Assembly: GCF_041380235.1 (NCBI RefSeq)
Contig: NZ_JBGIYY010000015.1
Location: 50,286 to 114,285, forward strand
Length of the DNA: 64,000 nt
Source: Glaciecola sp041380235
GTDB lineage: Bacteria > Pseudomonadota > Gammaproteobacteria > Enterobacterales > Alteromonadaceae
Direction: 5' to 3'
Shown here: positions 26,565 through 35,770 of the stretch, in pieces
How the letters are laid out: each line of letters opens with the position of its first letter
Position numbering within the stretch: the stretch's first letter is position 1
Made by a program: the position numbers and the translations under genes
Notes under the pieces: model-generated
Seen by the model: only the letters and a program-made list of their open reading frames with translations
What the model was told of the DNA's origin: nothing
Database searches by the model: none

Positions 26565-28259
26565 TTATGACTTTGCGCTGATACCGCGTTTTTCCATAGA
26601 TGCATATATTATCTTTGCTTGAACCAAGGTAACCAAGTTGCTGATTAACCAATACAGAACTAGTCCTGCTGGGAAAAAGAAGAAGAATATAGACATTGCG
26701 ACAGGCATATACTGCAAGAGTTTTTGCTGTAGCGGATCTTGAATCGTCATAGGTTGTAACTTTTGCAGTAGGAACATACTGGCGCCAGTTAATATTGGCA
26801 ATACAAAGAATGGGTCGGGTACCGATAAATCAGTGATCCACAAGAAAAACTCTGCATGGCGTAATTCAACGCTTTCAAGCAATACCCAGTAAAGGGCTAA
26901 GAATATCGGCATTTGTAAAAGAAGCGGGAAACAACCGCCCATTGGGTTGACCTTTTCTTTCTTGTACATTTCCATCATGGCTTGAGACATTTTTTGACGA
27001 TCATCGCCATAGCGGTCTTTTAATTGTGCCATTTTAGGCGCTAAGTTGCGCATTTTTGCCATTGACTCGTATTGTTTCTTGGTAAGCCAATACATTGCAC
27101 CTTTTACAACCAGAGTAATGATGATGATGGCTAAACCCCAGTTGATTACATATGATTGGATAAGCTTAAGCAGTTCAAACAGTGGTTGAGCAATCCACCA
27201 CAATATTCCATAGTCAACAGTCAAATCGAGTCCACGGGCAAGTTGCGCTAACACTTCTTGATCTTTTGGACCTACATAAAGCTGTGATGAGACAGCGCCA
27301 GTCTCGCCGCTGTTAATTACAATGCTTTGACCGGTATATCCAATGATTGCAGTATTTTGTACGATGCGAGAATAAAGCGTATTGGTCTCTTCTTGTGGAG
27401 GTACCCATGCAGAGACAAAGTAATGTTCGAGCATACCAGTCCAGCCACCAACTGTTGCGATACGCAGGCTTTCATCTTCAATATCACCGAATGGGAGTTT
27501 GTCATAAACATCGTCTTGGGTGCCAAAAGCGGCGCCCCTAAAAGTAGGCATAAACATTGAACCACCGCTCTGTTCATTAAGCGTTTGCTTAAGCTGAGCA
27601 AATTGCTGCATCTGAACGGTATTTGCGGTGTTGTTCTGGATATTGTAGTCGACACCTATAGTGTGGCTGTTGCTAGAAAAAACAAAGGTTTTTGTTACGC
27701 TTAAACCTTCAGCAGATTGCCAGGTTAGAGGTATGCTCAACTGTTGCTGGCCGCTCATTACAAATTCGCTGCTGGTTGCATTAAATTTTGGTCTGCCGCC
27801 CGATCCGTCAGGACCATCTTGTCCGATCAGACCGCTCTGCGCGATATATAAGGTTGCATCCTGTGGGCTTAGCATTTGGTAAGAATCATCGGCACCTTGA
27901 GTAACAGGAAACTGGATCAAATCAACTTGTACTACATCGCCACCAACCAAATCGATAGTGACATGAAAAGTGTCGGTTATTACATCAATGTAGCGACTGG
28001 TATTGGTGTCAGCAACTAATGGGGCAGGTGCGCTGTTGTTTTCAAGGTCTGTGGGAATATCAAGAGAAGACGAGGCATCTGCTACGATATTGTTTACAGA
28101 AGGGATACCTGCATTCGCTTGCGCATCGAGTGTTTGGGTGGTGCTCGGCGCGGCTTCAGTTGGCACAGTTTGTGGCGCGTTTGCATCTTGGTATTCTATC
28201 CAAAGTAAAAAGCTTACAAGTAATAAACCAATAATCAGGATACTTCTTTGCGATTCCAT
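26565..28259 (-). CDS. yidC: Membrane protein insertase YidC
   Basis: Inserts membrane proteins alone (such as F0 c and a) or with Sec. 564 residues: N-terminal membrane anchor (about 5-23), a large periplasmic beta domain, and the conserved C-terminal five-helix core including QMPIFLALYWVLLESVELRHA and FFFFPAGLVLYWLISNLVTL. Gram-negative long form. Between yidD and the terminator at 26524. Confidence 0.98.
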   Translation of the reverse strand: MESQRSILIIGLLLVSFLLWIEYQDANAPQTVPTEAAPSTTQTLDAQANAGIPSVNNIVADASSSLDIPTDLENNSAPAPLVADTNTSRYIDVITDTFHVTIDLVGGDVVQVDLIQFPVTQGADDSYQMLSPQDATLYIAQSGLIGQDGPDGSGGRPKFNATSSEFVMSGQQQLSIPLTWQSAEGLSVTKTFVFSSNSHTIGVDYNIQNNTANTVQMQQFAQLKQTLNEQSGGSMFMPTFRGAAFGTQDDVYDKLPFGDIEDESLRIATVGGWTGMLEHYFVSAWVPPQEETNTLYSRIVQNTAIIGYTGQSIVINSGETGAVSSQLYVGPKDQEVLAQLARGLDLTVDYGILWWIAQPLFELLKLIQSYVINWGLAIIIITLVVKGAMYWLTKKQYESMAKMRNLAPKMAQLKDRYGDDRQKMSQAMMEMYKKEKVNPMGGCFPLLLQMPIFLALYWVLLESVELRHAEFFLWITDLSVPDPFFVLPILTGASMFLLQKLQPMTIQDPLQQKLLQYMPVAMSIFFFFFPAGLVLYWLISNLVTLVQAKIIYASMEKRGISAKS

Positions 28260-28280
28260 AAATCTCTCATTTATACAATA

Positions 28281-28553
28281 TTAGTCTTTTTGTCTACGTT
28301 CAGGGACATGGTCGATGCCGCCTGGGTGCATTGGGTGACACTTACTGATGCGTTTTACTGCGAGTAAACTTCCTTTTGCCAGACCGTGGGTTTTCAAAGC
28401 TTGGTGAGCATAACACGAACAACTGGGATAAAACCTGCAATTTTGACCTAGAAATGGCGATATAAGTAACTGATAAGCGCGAATAATCCAAATTAGCGGC
28501 AACGTTAATATCGGTGTGGATTGCTTGCTGGATTCAGACGTGTTTATTGACAT
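28281..28553 (-). CDS. yidD: Membrane protein insertion efficiency factor YidD
   Basis: 90 residues with the family's core, from AYQLLISPFLGQNCRFYPSC to AHQALKTHG, and KCHPMHPGGIDHVPE. The three conserved Cys and the Pro-rich end are present. It overlaps rnpA by ten bases, the usual arrangement in the rpmH-rnpA-yidD-yidC cluster. Confidence 0.95.
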   Translation of the reverse strand: MSINTSESSKQSTPILTLPLIWIIRAYQLLISPFLGQNCRFYPSCSCYAHQALKTHGLAKGSLLAVKRISKCHPMHPGGIDHVPERRQKD

Positions 28554-28903
28554 CTTTTTACCAACCGGCCCCAGAGTTTGTGCAGTTGCTCATGAATACT
28601 TGCATTGTCTAGTTGCCCTATACCCTGTTTTGCGACGACTATAATATCAACATTTGGTAACTGGTGCGCATATAATCGGAAGCTTTCGCGTATACAGCGT
28701 TTGATTCTATTTCTGTGCACCGCCAATTTCACTTTCTTTTTGGGAACAGTAATTCCTAAACGTGGGCTTGATGCCTCGTTAAATCTAGCAAGGATAGTAA
28801 GAGTGGGGGATACTGCAGGAATCGCTTTTTCGAAAACGAAAGTAAACTGCCGAGGAGTCAAGAGTCTTGACTCCCTCGGGAAACATTTAAGCTGCTCGCT
28901 CAC
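28544..28903 (-). CDS. rnpA: Ribonuclease P protein component
   Basis: 119-residue basic protein that binds RNase P RNA and helps remove 5' leaders from pre-tRNA. The RNR box HRNRIKRCIRESFR is clear, as is RLGITVPKKKVKLAV before it. Follows rpmH by 16 bases. Confidence 0.97.
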   Translation of the reverse strand: MSEQLKCFPRESRLLTPRQFTFVFEKAIPAVSPTLTILARFNEASSPRLGITVPKKKVKLAVHRNRIKRCIRESFRLYAHQLPNVDIIVVAKQGIGQLDNASIHEQLHKLWGRLVKRCQ

Positions 28904-28919
28904 GGGAGTGAGTGAACTG

Positions 28920-29054
28920 TTATGCTGATAAACGTTTTCTGCCTTTCGCTCTGCGGTTTGCTATTACTTTGCGACCATTTTTAGTGGCCATGCGAGCACG
29001 GAAACCGTGAGAACGCTTACGCTTTATATTACTTGGTTGAAAAGTTCTTTTCAT
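28920..29054 (-). CDS. rpmH: 50S ribosomal protein L34
   Basis: 44 residues, too short for most frame lists. Reading the minus strand from the ATG at 29054 gives MKRTFQPSNIKRKRSHGFRA, continuing with RMATKNGRKVIANRRAKG and ending in RKRLSA, the universal L34 sequence. First gene of the rpmH-rnpA-yidD-yidC operon, divergent from dnaA. Confidence 0.98.
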   Translation of the reverse strand: MKRTFQPSNIKRKRSHGFRARMATKNGRKVIANRRAKGRKRLSA

Positions 29055-29146
29055 GACCGTTTCTCATATCATTGTTTAGGGGGTATTCAGCATATCATTT
29101 TGTTAAAGTTTAAATGACGCGACCACCGGTATTTATCGGACGCGGA

Positions 29147-29175
29147 ATACTAGTGATCTACGCATGTAAAGTCAA
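29147..29175 (-). promoter_or_regulatory. Promoter of rpmH-rnpA
   Basis: On the minus strand TTGACT (29175-29170) and TAGTAT (29152-29147) with an ideal 17-base spacer, followed by a GC-rich discriminator TCCGCGTCCG typical of growth-rate-controlled genes. About 90 bases before rpmH. Confidence 0.8.
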
Positions 29176-29360
29176 GGCTTAAGCGCCAAAAATAATGTGT
29201 TTTTATGCTGTTCAGGTTTTTTCGATGTGATCATTCATTTGCCTTTGGATGTTTTGGTATATCCACAGGCGCATCTAAAGTTAGTGATTTATCCACAAAG
29301 GGAATCGCAAGTAGGACGAAATAGAGCATTTTAATTTAATTATTGGTACAAAAAGTGCAG

Positions 29361-29389
29361 ATATAATCTGATTGAAAATCAGATTATAT
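29361..29389. repeat. 29-bp perfect palindrome upstream of dnaA
   Basis: ATATAATCTGATT and AATCAGATTATAT, 13-base arms with a GAA spacer. Neither side has the T tract of a terminator and it is about 185 bases before the dnaA start. Confidence 0.85.
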
Positions 29390-29481
29390 GAAACAAAGTT
29401 ACTATAACAAATTATAATATGCTTAAAATACAGTGTGTTAATATAATTATGGATACATAGAGGGCATTATAGAGGCTTTAG

Positions 29482-29511
29482 TTGATATTGGTTGTGGATA
29501 AAAACTAGTAT
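29482..29511 (+). promoter_or_regulatory. dnaA promoter with DnaA box in the spacer
   Basis: TTGATA (29482-29487) and TAGTAT (29506-29511), spacer 18. The exact box TGTGGATAA (29493-29501) lies wholly in the spacer, which would let DnaA-ATP repress its own gene. Predicted start about 29518. Confidence 0.65.
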
Positions 29512-29573
29512 TTGCCTTATATTTGCCGGCTACGTTTAGATTTATGTCTCATAATGGAAGCACGGAGTGTATT

Positions 29574-30992
29574 TTGGCTGTTAGCTGGGAAAAATGTTTA
29601 AGCGTGTTAAAGCACGAAATATCTAGTGAGCAGTTTAATACTTGGTTAAAACCCCTAAAGTCTCACTTCGATGGTGAGAGTCTACATTTATTTGCTGCGA
29701 ATAAATTCGTATTGTCTTGGGTAAAAGATGAATATTATGTATTAATTGTAGAAACACTTACACAAATTTATGGGGCAGATGCGCCACCACTGGTTCTCGA
29801 ACTGCTGGTAAAGCAGCCTGAATTACTCGAAAAGTGTACAGAGCTTCCTACATATAATCAAAACCCTGGTAATTCGCCGGCCTTATCAATACATGATTTC
29901 AGCGCTAAAGAGTTGCTTTCGCGCAACAGTAAAGCATCGTCAACGATGCCTTTGCCTAAACTGAATCAGCACAAAAGTAATGTGAAACCAGAGTATACCT
30001 TCGAAAATTTTGTAGAGGGTAAATCGAACCAATTGGCTCGGGCTGCAGCAGTGCAGGTTGCAGAAAATCCCGGTCATTCGTATAACCCATTATTTTTATA
30101 CGGCGGTACTGGTCTTGGCAAAACCCACCTAATTCATGCGGTTGGAAACGGTATCGTTGCGAATAAGCCGAACGCGAAAATTGTATATATGCATTCGGAG
30201 CGGTTTGTACAAGATATGGTTAAAGCACTTCAGAACAATGCGATTGAAGATTTCAAGCGCTTTTATCGTTCGGTTGATGCCTTGCTGATTGACGATATTC
30301 AATTCTTTGCCAAAAAGGACCGCTCTCAGGAAGAGTTCTTTCATACTTTCAATGCTCTATTAGAGGGTAATCAACAGATTATATTGACCTCAGACCGGTA
30401 TCCAAAAGAAATTGATGGCGTTGAAGATAGGTTAAAGTCTCGCTTTGGCTGGGGTCTGACGGTTGTGATTGAGCCGCCTGAGTTAGAAACACGCGTTGCA
30501 ATTCTGATGAGAAAAGCTCATGAGAATAAAATTGACCTGCCCAACGAGGTCGCATTTTTCATCGCTAAAAGGCTGCGGTCCAATGTTAGGGAACTAGAAG
30601 GTGCGCTCAATCGTGTAATTGCTAACGCAAATTTTACTGGCAGACCAATTACTATTGATTTTGTTAGAGATGCTTTGCGAGATTTACTTGCCTTGCAAGA
30701 TAAGTTAGTTACTATTGATAACATTATAAAAACAGTTGCTGATTATTATAAAATAAAAGTTTCAGATATACTGTCAAAAAGAAGAACAAGAAGTGTTGCT
30801 CGGCCTCGACAAATCGCCATGGCGCTTTCTAAAGAACTGACTAATCAAAGCTTGCCTGAGATTGGTAATGCATTTGGTGGGAAGGATCACACCACGGTGT
30901 TGCATGCAGTCAGAAAAGTCACACAGTTGAGAGCTGAAAATCACGACGTTAAGGAAGACTATAAGAACTTGATCCGAACGTTATCGTCTTAG
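29574..30992 (+). CDS. dnaA: Chromosomal replication initiator DnaA
   Basis: 472 residues. Domain I MAVSWEKCLSVLKHEISSEQ, variable linker, AAA+ domain with Walker A GGTGLGKT (177-184) and Walker B DALLIDD (235-241), and the C-terminal DNA-binding signature FGGKDHTTVLHAVRKV. Start: TTG at 29574 is chosen because GGAG lies six bases ahead, it gives the family N-terminus, and it fits a transcript starting near 29518. ATG at 29544 and TTG at 29523 are in frame but lack a ribosome binding site. A non-AUG start is usual for this gene in E. coli (GTG). Confidence 0.95.
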   Translation: MAVSWEKCLSVLKHEISSEQFNTWLKPLKSHFDGESLHLFAANKFVLSWVKDEYYVLIVETLTQIYGADAPPLVLELLVKQPELLEKCTELPTYNQNPGNSPALSIHDFSAKELLSRNSKASSTMPLPKLNQHKSNVKPEYTFENFVEGKSNQLARAAAVQVAENPGHSYNPLFLYGGTGLGKTHLIHAVGNGIVANKPNAKIVYMHSERFVQDMVKALQNNAIEDFKRFYRSVDALLIDDIQFFAKKDRSQEEFFHTFNALLEGNQQIILTSDRYPKEIDGVEDRLKSRFGWGLTVVIEPPELETRVAILMRKAHENKIDLPNEVAFFIAKRLRSNVRELEGALNRVIANANFTGRPITIDFVRDALRDLLALQDKLVTIDNIIKTVADYYKIKVSDILSKRRTRSVARPRQIAMALSKELTNQSLPEIGNAFGGKDHTTVLHAVRKVTQLRAENHDVKEDYKNLIRTLSS

Positions 30993-31012
30993 CATCTAAT
31001 TGAGAATAAAAA

Positions 31013-32140
31013 ATGAATTTTACGATCAGCCGCGAAAGTTTTCTACAGCCCTTACAGTTAGTTTCTGGTGCGGTCGAGCGCCGTCATACATTGCCAATAT
31101 TGGCGAATTTACTCTTAAAGGTAAATGAAGGTTCACTGTGGATGACAGGCACCGACTTGGAAGTCGAGCTTATTGCAAATGTTCCTTTAACGGGTGAACA
31201 TTCAGATGGTCAAATTACAGTGCCTGCCAAAAAAGTATTGGATATTGTGAGAGGCTTACCAGATGACGTTAGCATTAGTTTTGAGGTTACGGAAAACAAG
31301 GCGGTACTGAAGTCTGGTCGCGCTCGCTATTCACTTTCGACATTGTCAGCAGACGACTACCCGAATTTGGAGGATTGGGAAGGTGAAAGTGAATTTGAAA
31401 TTAGTCAGCATACTTTAAAGCATCTCATTGATTCAGTTCAGTTTTCTATGGCTCAGCAAGATGTTCGCTACTATTTAAACGGAATGAGTTTGGAGACCAG
31501 TGAAAATGAAATTCGTACCGTTGCAACAGATGGCCATCGTTTGGCGATGGCGGTACATGATTACTCTGGTGGTCAATTACCGGTTAAACAGGTAATCATT
31601 CCACGCAAAGGTGTGATGGAGATTTCACGTTTAATAGATGAATCTGATGCTAATATTAAAGTACAAATAGGCTCCAACCACATTCGTATCTTCAGCACAT
31701 CTTATATTTTTACGAGCAAGTTAGTTGATGGACGCTTCCCTGATTACAATAGGGTTGTACCGAAAAATACTGACAAGGGCTTAGTGGTTAACCGAGAGGC
31801 AATAAAGAGTGCGTTTTCTCGAGCGATGATCTTAACCAACGAAAAATTTAAAGGCGTGAGACTGAATCTTGATCCTGGTGAATTAAAAATAACGGCGACT
31901 AATCCTGAACAAGAGCAAGCAGAAGAAATAATAGAGGTCGATTACAACGCTGAGTCTCTAGAAATCGGTTTTAATGTGGCGTATTTAATTGATGCACTTA
32001 ATGCCATTGATTCACAGTCGGTTATCTTTAAGCTGTCCGATTCAAATGCAAGTGCGCTTGTTCATGGTATGAAGACAGAAAATGATCAATTGGTAGAAGA
32101 TGAGTCGTCACAATATGTCATCATGCCAATGAGACTCTAG
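31013..32140 (+). CDS. dnaN: DNA polymerase III sliding clamp subunit beta
   Basis: Ring clamp that tethers DNA polymerase III. 375 residues in three similar domains, starting MNFTISRESFLQPLQLVSGA and ending VMPMRL, the family's conserved C-terminus. Twenty bases after dnaA in the dnaA-dnaN-recF-gyrB operon. Confidence 0.98.
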   Translation: MNFTISRESFLQPLQLVSGAVERRHTLPILANLLLKVNEGSLWMTGTDLEVELIANVPLTGEHSDGQITVPAKKVLDIVRGLPDDVSISFEVTENKAVLKSGRARYSLSTLSADDYPNLEDWEGESEFEISQHTLKHLIDSVQFSMAQQDVRYYLNGMSLETSENEIRTVATDGHRLAMAVHDYSGGQLPVKQVIIPRKGVMEISRLIDESDANIKVQIGSNHIRIFSTSYIFTSKLVDGRFPDYNRVVPKNTDKGLVVNREAIKSAFSRAMILTNEKFKGVRLNLDPGELKITATNPEQEQAEEIIEVDYNAESLEIGFNVAYLIDALNAIDSQSVIFKLSDSNASALVHGMKTENDQLVEDESSQYVIMPMRL

Positions 32141-32151
32141 TTAACTAAACT

Positions 32152-33246
32152 ATGCATATCACACAGTTGCGGTTAAATCATTTCCGCAACTTTTCAGAAG
32201 CTACGATAAAACCATCTGCATCGTTTAATCTTTTTTATGGATTAAACGGTGCGGGTAAGTCGAGCGTGCTCGAAGCTATTCACATATTGGGTTATGGACG
32301 TTCCTTTAGAACAAGTAAAGCTAACACCATCATTCAAAATGAATGTGAAGCAGCAACAAGCTTTTGCAAATATTCAGGGGTAGAAGGGGAGCAAGTGTTA
32401 GGTGCAACTCGTTCTAAATCGGACGGTTTCATGTTTAATGTTAATTCTGAAAAAACGAAACGTATTTCTGATCTAGCAAAAGTTCTCCCCATTCAAATAT
32501 TCACTCCTCAAAGTAGTGATTTAATTTTGGGTCCTCCGATGTTGAGACGTCGATTTATTGATTGGCTTGTGTTTCACGTGGAACATTCATTTATTCATGC
32601 CAGTAAATCTTATATGAGCGCGCTAGAACAAAGAAATGCGCTATTAAAGCAGATGTACAAAAAAGGTCCAGCTGCACTTTCTGAGCAAGACGTATGGTCA
32701 TCAATTATCGCTCGACACGGCGAAATTATCACGGGATTTAGGCAAAGGTATTTAAATGCCTTAAATGCTCAGTTAAAGGCCTTATATAGCGAATTTAAAC
32801 CTGATGTAGAGATTGATTTAAGGTATAATCTCGGATGGGATAAAGACCTCAGTTTGCAAGATGCTCTAGGTGCCAAAACTGAAAAAGATCTAATAAGAGG
32901 CAGCACATCGTCAGGTCCTCATAAAGCTGATATTCAGTTTTTAGTAAACGGTAAGGCCGCTTCCGAATATTTGTCTCGTGGTCAGTTGCGGGTGTTAGTA
33001 TCTTTGCTGTTAATTGCAGAGGTAAGATTGTTGAAAGAATATACTGGAAAAAGCTGTATTTTTTTGGTTGATGATATAGCTGCAGAGTTAGATGTCGATA
33101 CAAGAGAGTTTTTTTTGGATACGGTGGTCGCGGAAGATGCCCAAGTATTTGTCACCGCAATTGAAAAAGATCAACTTTCATTTGCAGCAAAATATAACAA
33201 TAAAAAAGTGTTCCACGTGAAACATAATCGCGTGCAAGAGGAGTAA
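32152..33246 (+). CDS. recF: DNA repair protein RecF
   Basis: SMC-like ATPase that helps load RecA at gaps. 364 residues: Walker A LNGAGKSSVLEAI (about 30-42), ABC signature SRGQLRVLVSLLLIAE, and Walker B FLVDDIAAELD. Two 16-bp parS sites are written into its codons, at 32570 and 33209, without breaking the frame. Length normal. Confidence 0.97.
   Translation: MHITQLRLNHFRNFSEATIKPSASFNLFYGLNGAGKSSVLEAIHILGYGRSFRTSKANTIIQNECEAATSFCKYSGVEGEQVLGATRSKSDGFMFNVNSEKTKRISDLAKVLPIQIFTPQSSDLILGPPMLRRRFIDWLVFHVEHSFIHASKSYMSALEQRNALLKQMYKKGPAALSEQDVWSSIIARHGEIITGFRQRYLNALNAQLKALYSEFKPDVEIDLRYNLGWDKDLSLQDALGAKTEKDLIRGSTSSGPHKADIQFLVNGKAASEYLSRGQLRVLVSLLLIAEVRLLKEYTGKSCIFLVDDIAAELDVDTREFFLDTVVAEDAQVFVTAIEKDQLSFAAKYNNKKVFHVKHNRVQEE
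32570..32585 (+). promoter_or_regulatory. parS site (ParB binding)
   Basis: TGTTTCACGTGGAACA, a full match to the bacterial parS consensus TGTTNCACGTGNAACA, inside recF. It is the exact reverse complement of the site at 33209. Confidence 0.92.
33209..33224 (+). promoter_or_regulatory. parS site (ParB binding)
   Basis: TGTTCCACGTGAAACA near the recF 3' end, 639 bases from the first parS and in the opposite orientation. Confidence 0.92.
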
Positions 33247-33248
33247 AG

Positions 33249-35663
33249 ATGTCAGAAAATAGTTATGACTCGACGAATATTAAAGTCTTAAAAGGCTTAG
33301 ATGCAGTTCGAAAACGTCCAGGGATGTATATCGGTGATACCGATGATGGAACTGGTTTGCACCATATGGTGTTTGAAGTCGTTGATAATTCAATTGATGA
33401 GGCCTTAGCGGGTCATTGCAACGATATCGTTATTAAAATTCATTCTGATAACTCTGTTTCTGTTAGTGATGATGGTCGTGGAATACCAACTGACATCCAC
33501 GAAGAAGAAGGTGTTTCGGCCGCAGAGGTAATCATGACCGTACTGCATGCCGGCGGAAAATTCGATGACAACTCTTATAAGGTCTCGGGTGGCTTACATG
33601 GCGTAGGTGTATCAGTCGTAAACGCCTTATCACGCAAACTAAAAATGTCCATTCGTCGCGGTGGTAAGGTATATGAGCAAGAATATTCTATGGGTGTGCC
33701 AGTTGCTCCTCTAGCCCCGGTTGGTGACACGCAAAAAACCGGTACGACCATTCGTTTTTGGCCAAGTGAAGAAACCTTTACCAACGTGGTATTCCACTTT
33801 GACTTGCTTGCCAAACGCGTTCGAGAGTTGTCGTTTCTTAATTCGGGCGTATCGATCATTCTTGAAGACGAAAGAGATGGTCGTAAAGAGCACTTTCATT
33901 ATGAAGGCGGTATAAGAGCCTTTGTCGAGTACCTTAATAAAAACAAAACTACTATTCATCCAAATGCATTTTATTTCAGTGTTGATAGGGAAGATGGCAT
34001 ATCTATCGAAGTTGCCATGCAATGGAACGATGGATTTCAAGAAAATATTTTTTGTTTTACGAATAATATTCCTCAACGTGACGGTGGCGCTCATTTAGCA
34101 GGTTTTAGAGGCGCACTTACTCGGACCATGAACACTTACATGGAAAAAGAGGGTTATAATAAAAAGAACAAGACAAGCGCTAGCGGAGATGATGCCAGAG
34201 AAGGTTTAACCGCAATTATTTCAGTTAAAGTTCCAGATCCCAAATTTTCTTCACAAACAAAAGACAAATTAGTTTCTTCTGAAGTAAAGTCAGCGGTAGA
34301 AGGTACTATGGGTGAGGAATTTACAGACTTTTTAGCTGAAAACCCAGGTGACAGCCGCATTATTGTAAACAAGATCATAGACGCTGCTCGTGCACGAGAA
34401 GCTGCTCGTAAGGCGCGAGATATGACGCGCCGCAAAGGAGCATTAGATTTAGCCGGCTTGCCAGGCAAACTGGCCGACTGCCAAGAAAAAGACCCAGCAC
34501 TTTCTGAGCTTTATATTGTGGAAGGGGACTCTGCTGGCGGTTCTGCTAAGCAAGGTCGCAATCGTAAAAACCAAGCAATTCTGCCCTTGAAAGGTAAAAT
34601 TCTTAACGTTGAAAAGGCACGATTCGACAAAATGCTGTCGTCACAAGAAGTGGCAACTCTTATAACTGCTCTAGGGTGTGGCATTGGCAGGGATGAATAT
34701 AATCCGGACAAACTTCGCTATCACAGTATTATTATTATGACCGATGCTGACGTTGATGGGTCGCATATTCGAACGCTTTTACTGACGTTCTTCTATCGTC
34801 AAATGCCAGAGATGATAGAGCGTGGTCACATATTTATCGCTCAACCGCCTCTATATAAAATCAAAAAAGGTAAACAAGAGCAGTATTTAAAAGATGAGCC
34901 AGCATTGACTGACCACCTTACTAATATTGCTGTGGATGGTGCAAGTTTATATGTCAGTGAAGCAGCTCCAGCGATACAAGGTATTGCTTTAGAAAACATG
35001 GTTCGTTTATATCAGTCAACATTTACGATGATTGGTAGAATGAGCCGCAGAATGCCGACCTCTATTTTAACACAGCTCGTTTATTCAGATATTCTTGATC
35101 AAGGCATGCTAGATGATAAGTCTAAGTTGACTTTATTAGGCGAGGAGCTTGTTACGAACTTAAGTAGCGCGGAAGACACTGGTCAAAGTTTCTTGTTTGA
35201 GATTAGGCTCGATGAGTCAAACAAAAACGAGCTTGTTATAATCATGAAACGGCACGGTATTGACTATGAATACTATATAAATCAAGAGTTTATGTCTTCT
35301 CCTGAATATCAAAAGATGATGTCTTTAAACCAAACGATTAATAACCTGATGGAAGAGGGTGCATATGTCAAACGTGGTGAAAAAACGCTAGCAGTGACCA
35401 CCTTTGCAGAGGCACTTGATTGGCTAATGGCTGAGGCCAAACGTGGACAATATATTCAGCGCTATAAAGGCTTAGGAGAAATGAATCCTGAGCAGCTATG
35501 GGAAACGACTATGGACCCAGCTTCACGCCGAATGTTGCAGGTCACCATTGAAGACGCAATAGGAGCGGACCAACTGTTTACAACCTTAATGGGCGATCAG
35601 GTCGAACCCCGTCGTGAGTTTATCGAAACAAACGCGCTTAACGTCGAAAACTTGGACGTCTAA
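33249..35663 (+). CDS. gyrB: DNA gyrase subunit B
   Basis: ATPase and TOPRIM subunit of gyrase, which adds negative supercoils. 804 residues: GHKL ATPase (DNSIDEALAGHC, DDGRGIPTDIH, GGLHGVGVSVVNALS), transducer, TOPRIM (EGDSAGGSAKQGRNRKNQAI and TDADVDGSHIRTLLL), and the long gammaproteobacterial insert, ending with the GLGEMNPEQLWETTMDPASRR block. Only two bases separate it from recF. Confidence 0.98.
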   Translation: MSENSYDSTNIKVLKGLDAVRKRPGMYIGDTDDGTGLHHMVFEVVDNSIDEALAGHCNDIVIKIHSDNSVSVSDDGRGIPTDIHEEEGVSAAEVIMTVLHAGGKFDDNSYKVSGGLHGVGVSVVNALSRKLKMSIRRGGKVYEQEYSMGVPVAPLAPVGDTQKTGTTIRFWPSEETFTNVVFHFDLLAKRVRELSFLNSGVSIILEDERDGRKEHFHYEGGIRAFVEYLNKNKTTIHPNAFYFSVDREDGISIEVAMQWNDGFQENIFCFTNNIPQRDGGAHLAGFRGALTRTMNTYMEKEGYNKKNKTSASGDDAREGLTAIISVKVPDPKFSSQTKDKLVSSEVKSAVEGTMGEEFTDFLAENPGDSRIIVNKIIDAARAREAARKARDMTRRKGALDLAGLPGKLADCQEKDPALSELYIVEGDSAGGSAKQGRNRKNQAILPLKGKILNVEKARFDKMLSSQEVATLITALGCGIGRDEYNPDKLRYHSIIIMTDADVDGSHIRTLLLTFFYRQMPEMIERGHIFIAQPPLYKIKKGKQEQYLKDEPALTDHLTNIAVDGASLYVSEAAPAIQGIALENMVRLYQSTFTMIGRMSRRMPTSILTQLVYSDILDQGMLDDKSKLTLLGEELVTNLSSAEDTGQSFLFEIRLDESNKNELVIIMKRHGIDYEYYINQEFMSSPEYQKMMSLNQTINNLMEEGAYVKRGEKTLAVTTFAEALDWLMAEAKRGQYIQRYKGLGEMNPEQLWETTMDPASRRMLQVTIEDAIGADQLFTTLMGDQVEPRREFIETNALNVENLDV

Positions 35664-35687
35664 AAGATCATCATAAGATTAAAACAA

Positions 35688-35727
35688 ATAAAAAAGCGGC
35701 GCTGTTAAATAGCACCGCTTTTTTATT
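35688..35727. terminator. Bidirectional terminator between gyrB and the antiporter
   Basis: AAAAAAGCGG(C)GCT pairs with AGC(A)CCGCTTTTTT around GTTAAAT; a run of A on the left and T on the right serve both convergent transcripts. Confidence 0.9.
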
Positions 35728-35770
35728 GTTCTAGATTGTTCATATCTCTCAACACCGATGATAAACAGGA

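Larger units (their letters stand above)
29055..29573. promoter_or_regulatory. rpmH-dnaA divergent control region with DnaA boxes
   Basis: 519 AT-rich bases. DnaA boxes: TTATCCACA exact at 29289-29297, TGTGGATAA exact at 29493-29501, and ATATCCACA (one mismatch) at 29259-29267. A 29-bp perfect palindrome at 29361-29389 lies in the middle. It holds the divergent rpmH and dnaA promoters. In Pseudomonas the origin is in this interval; here the stronger origin candidate is 22084-22618. Confidence 0.75.
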
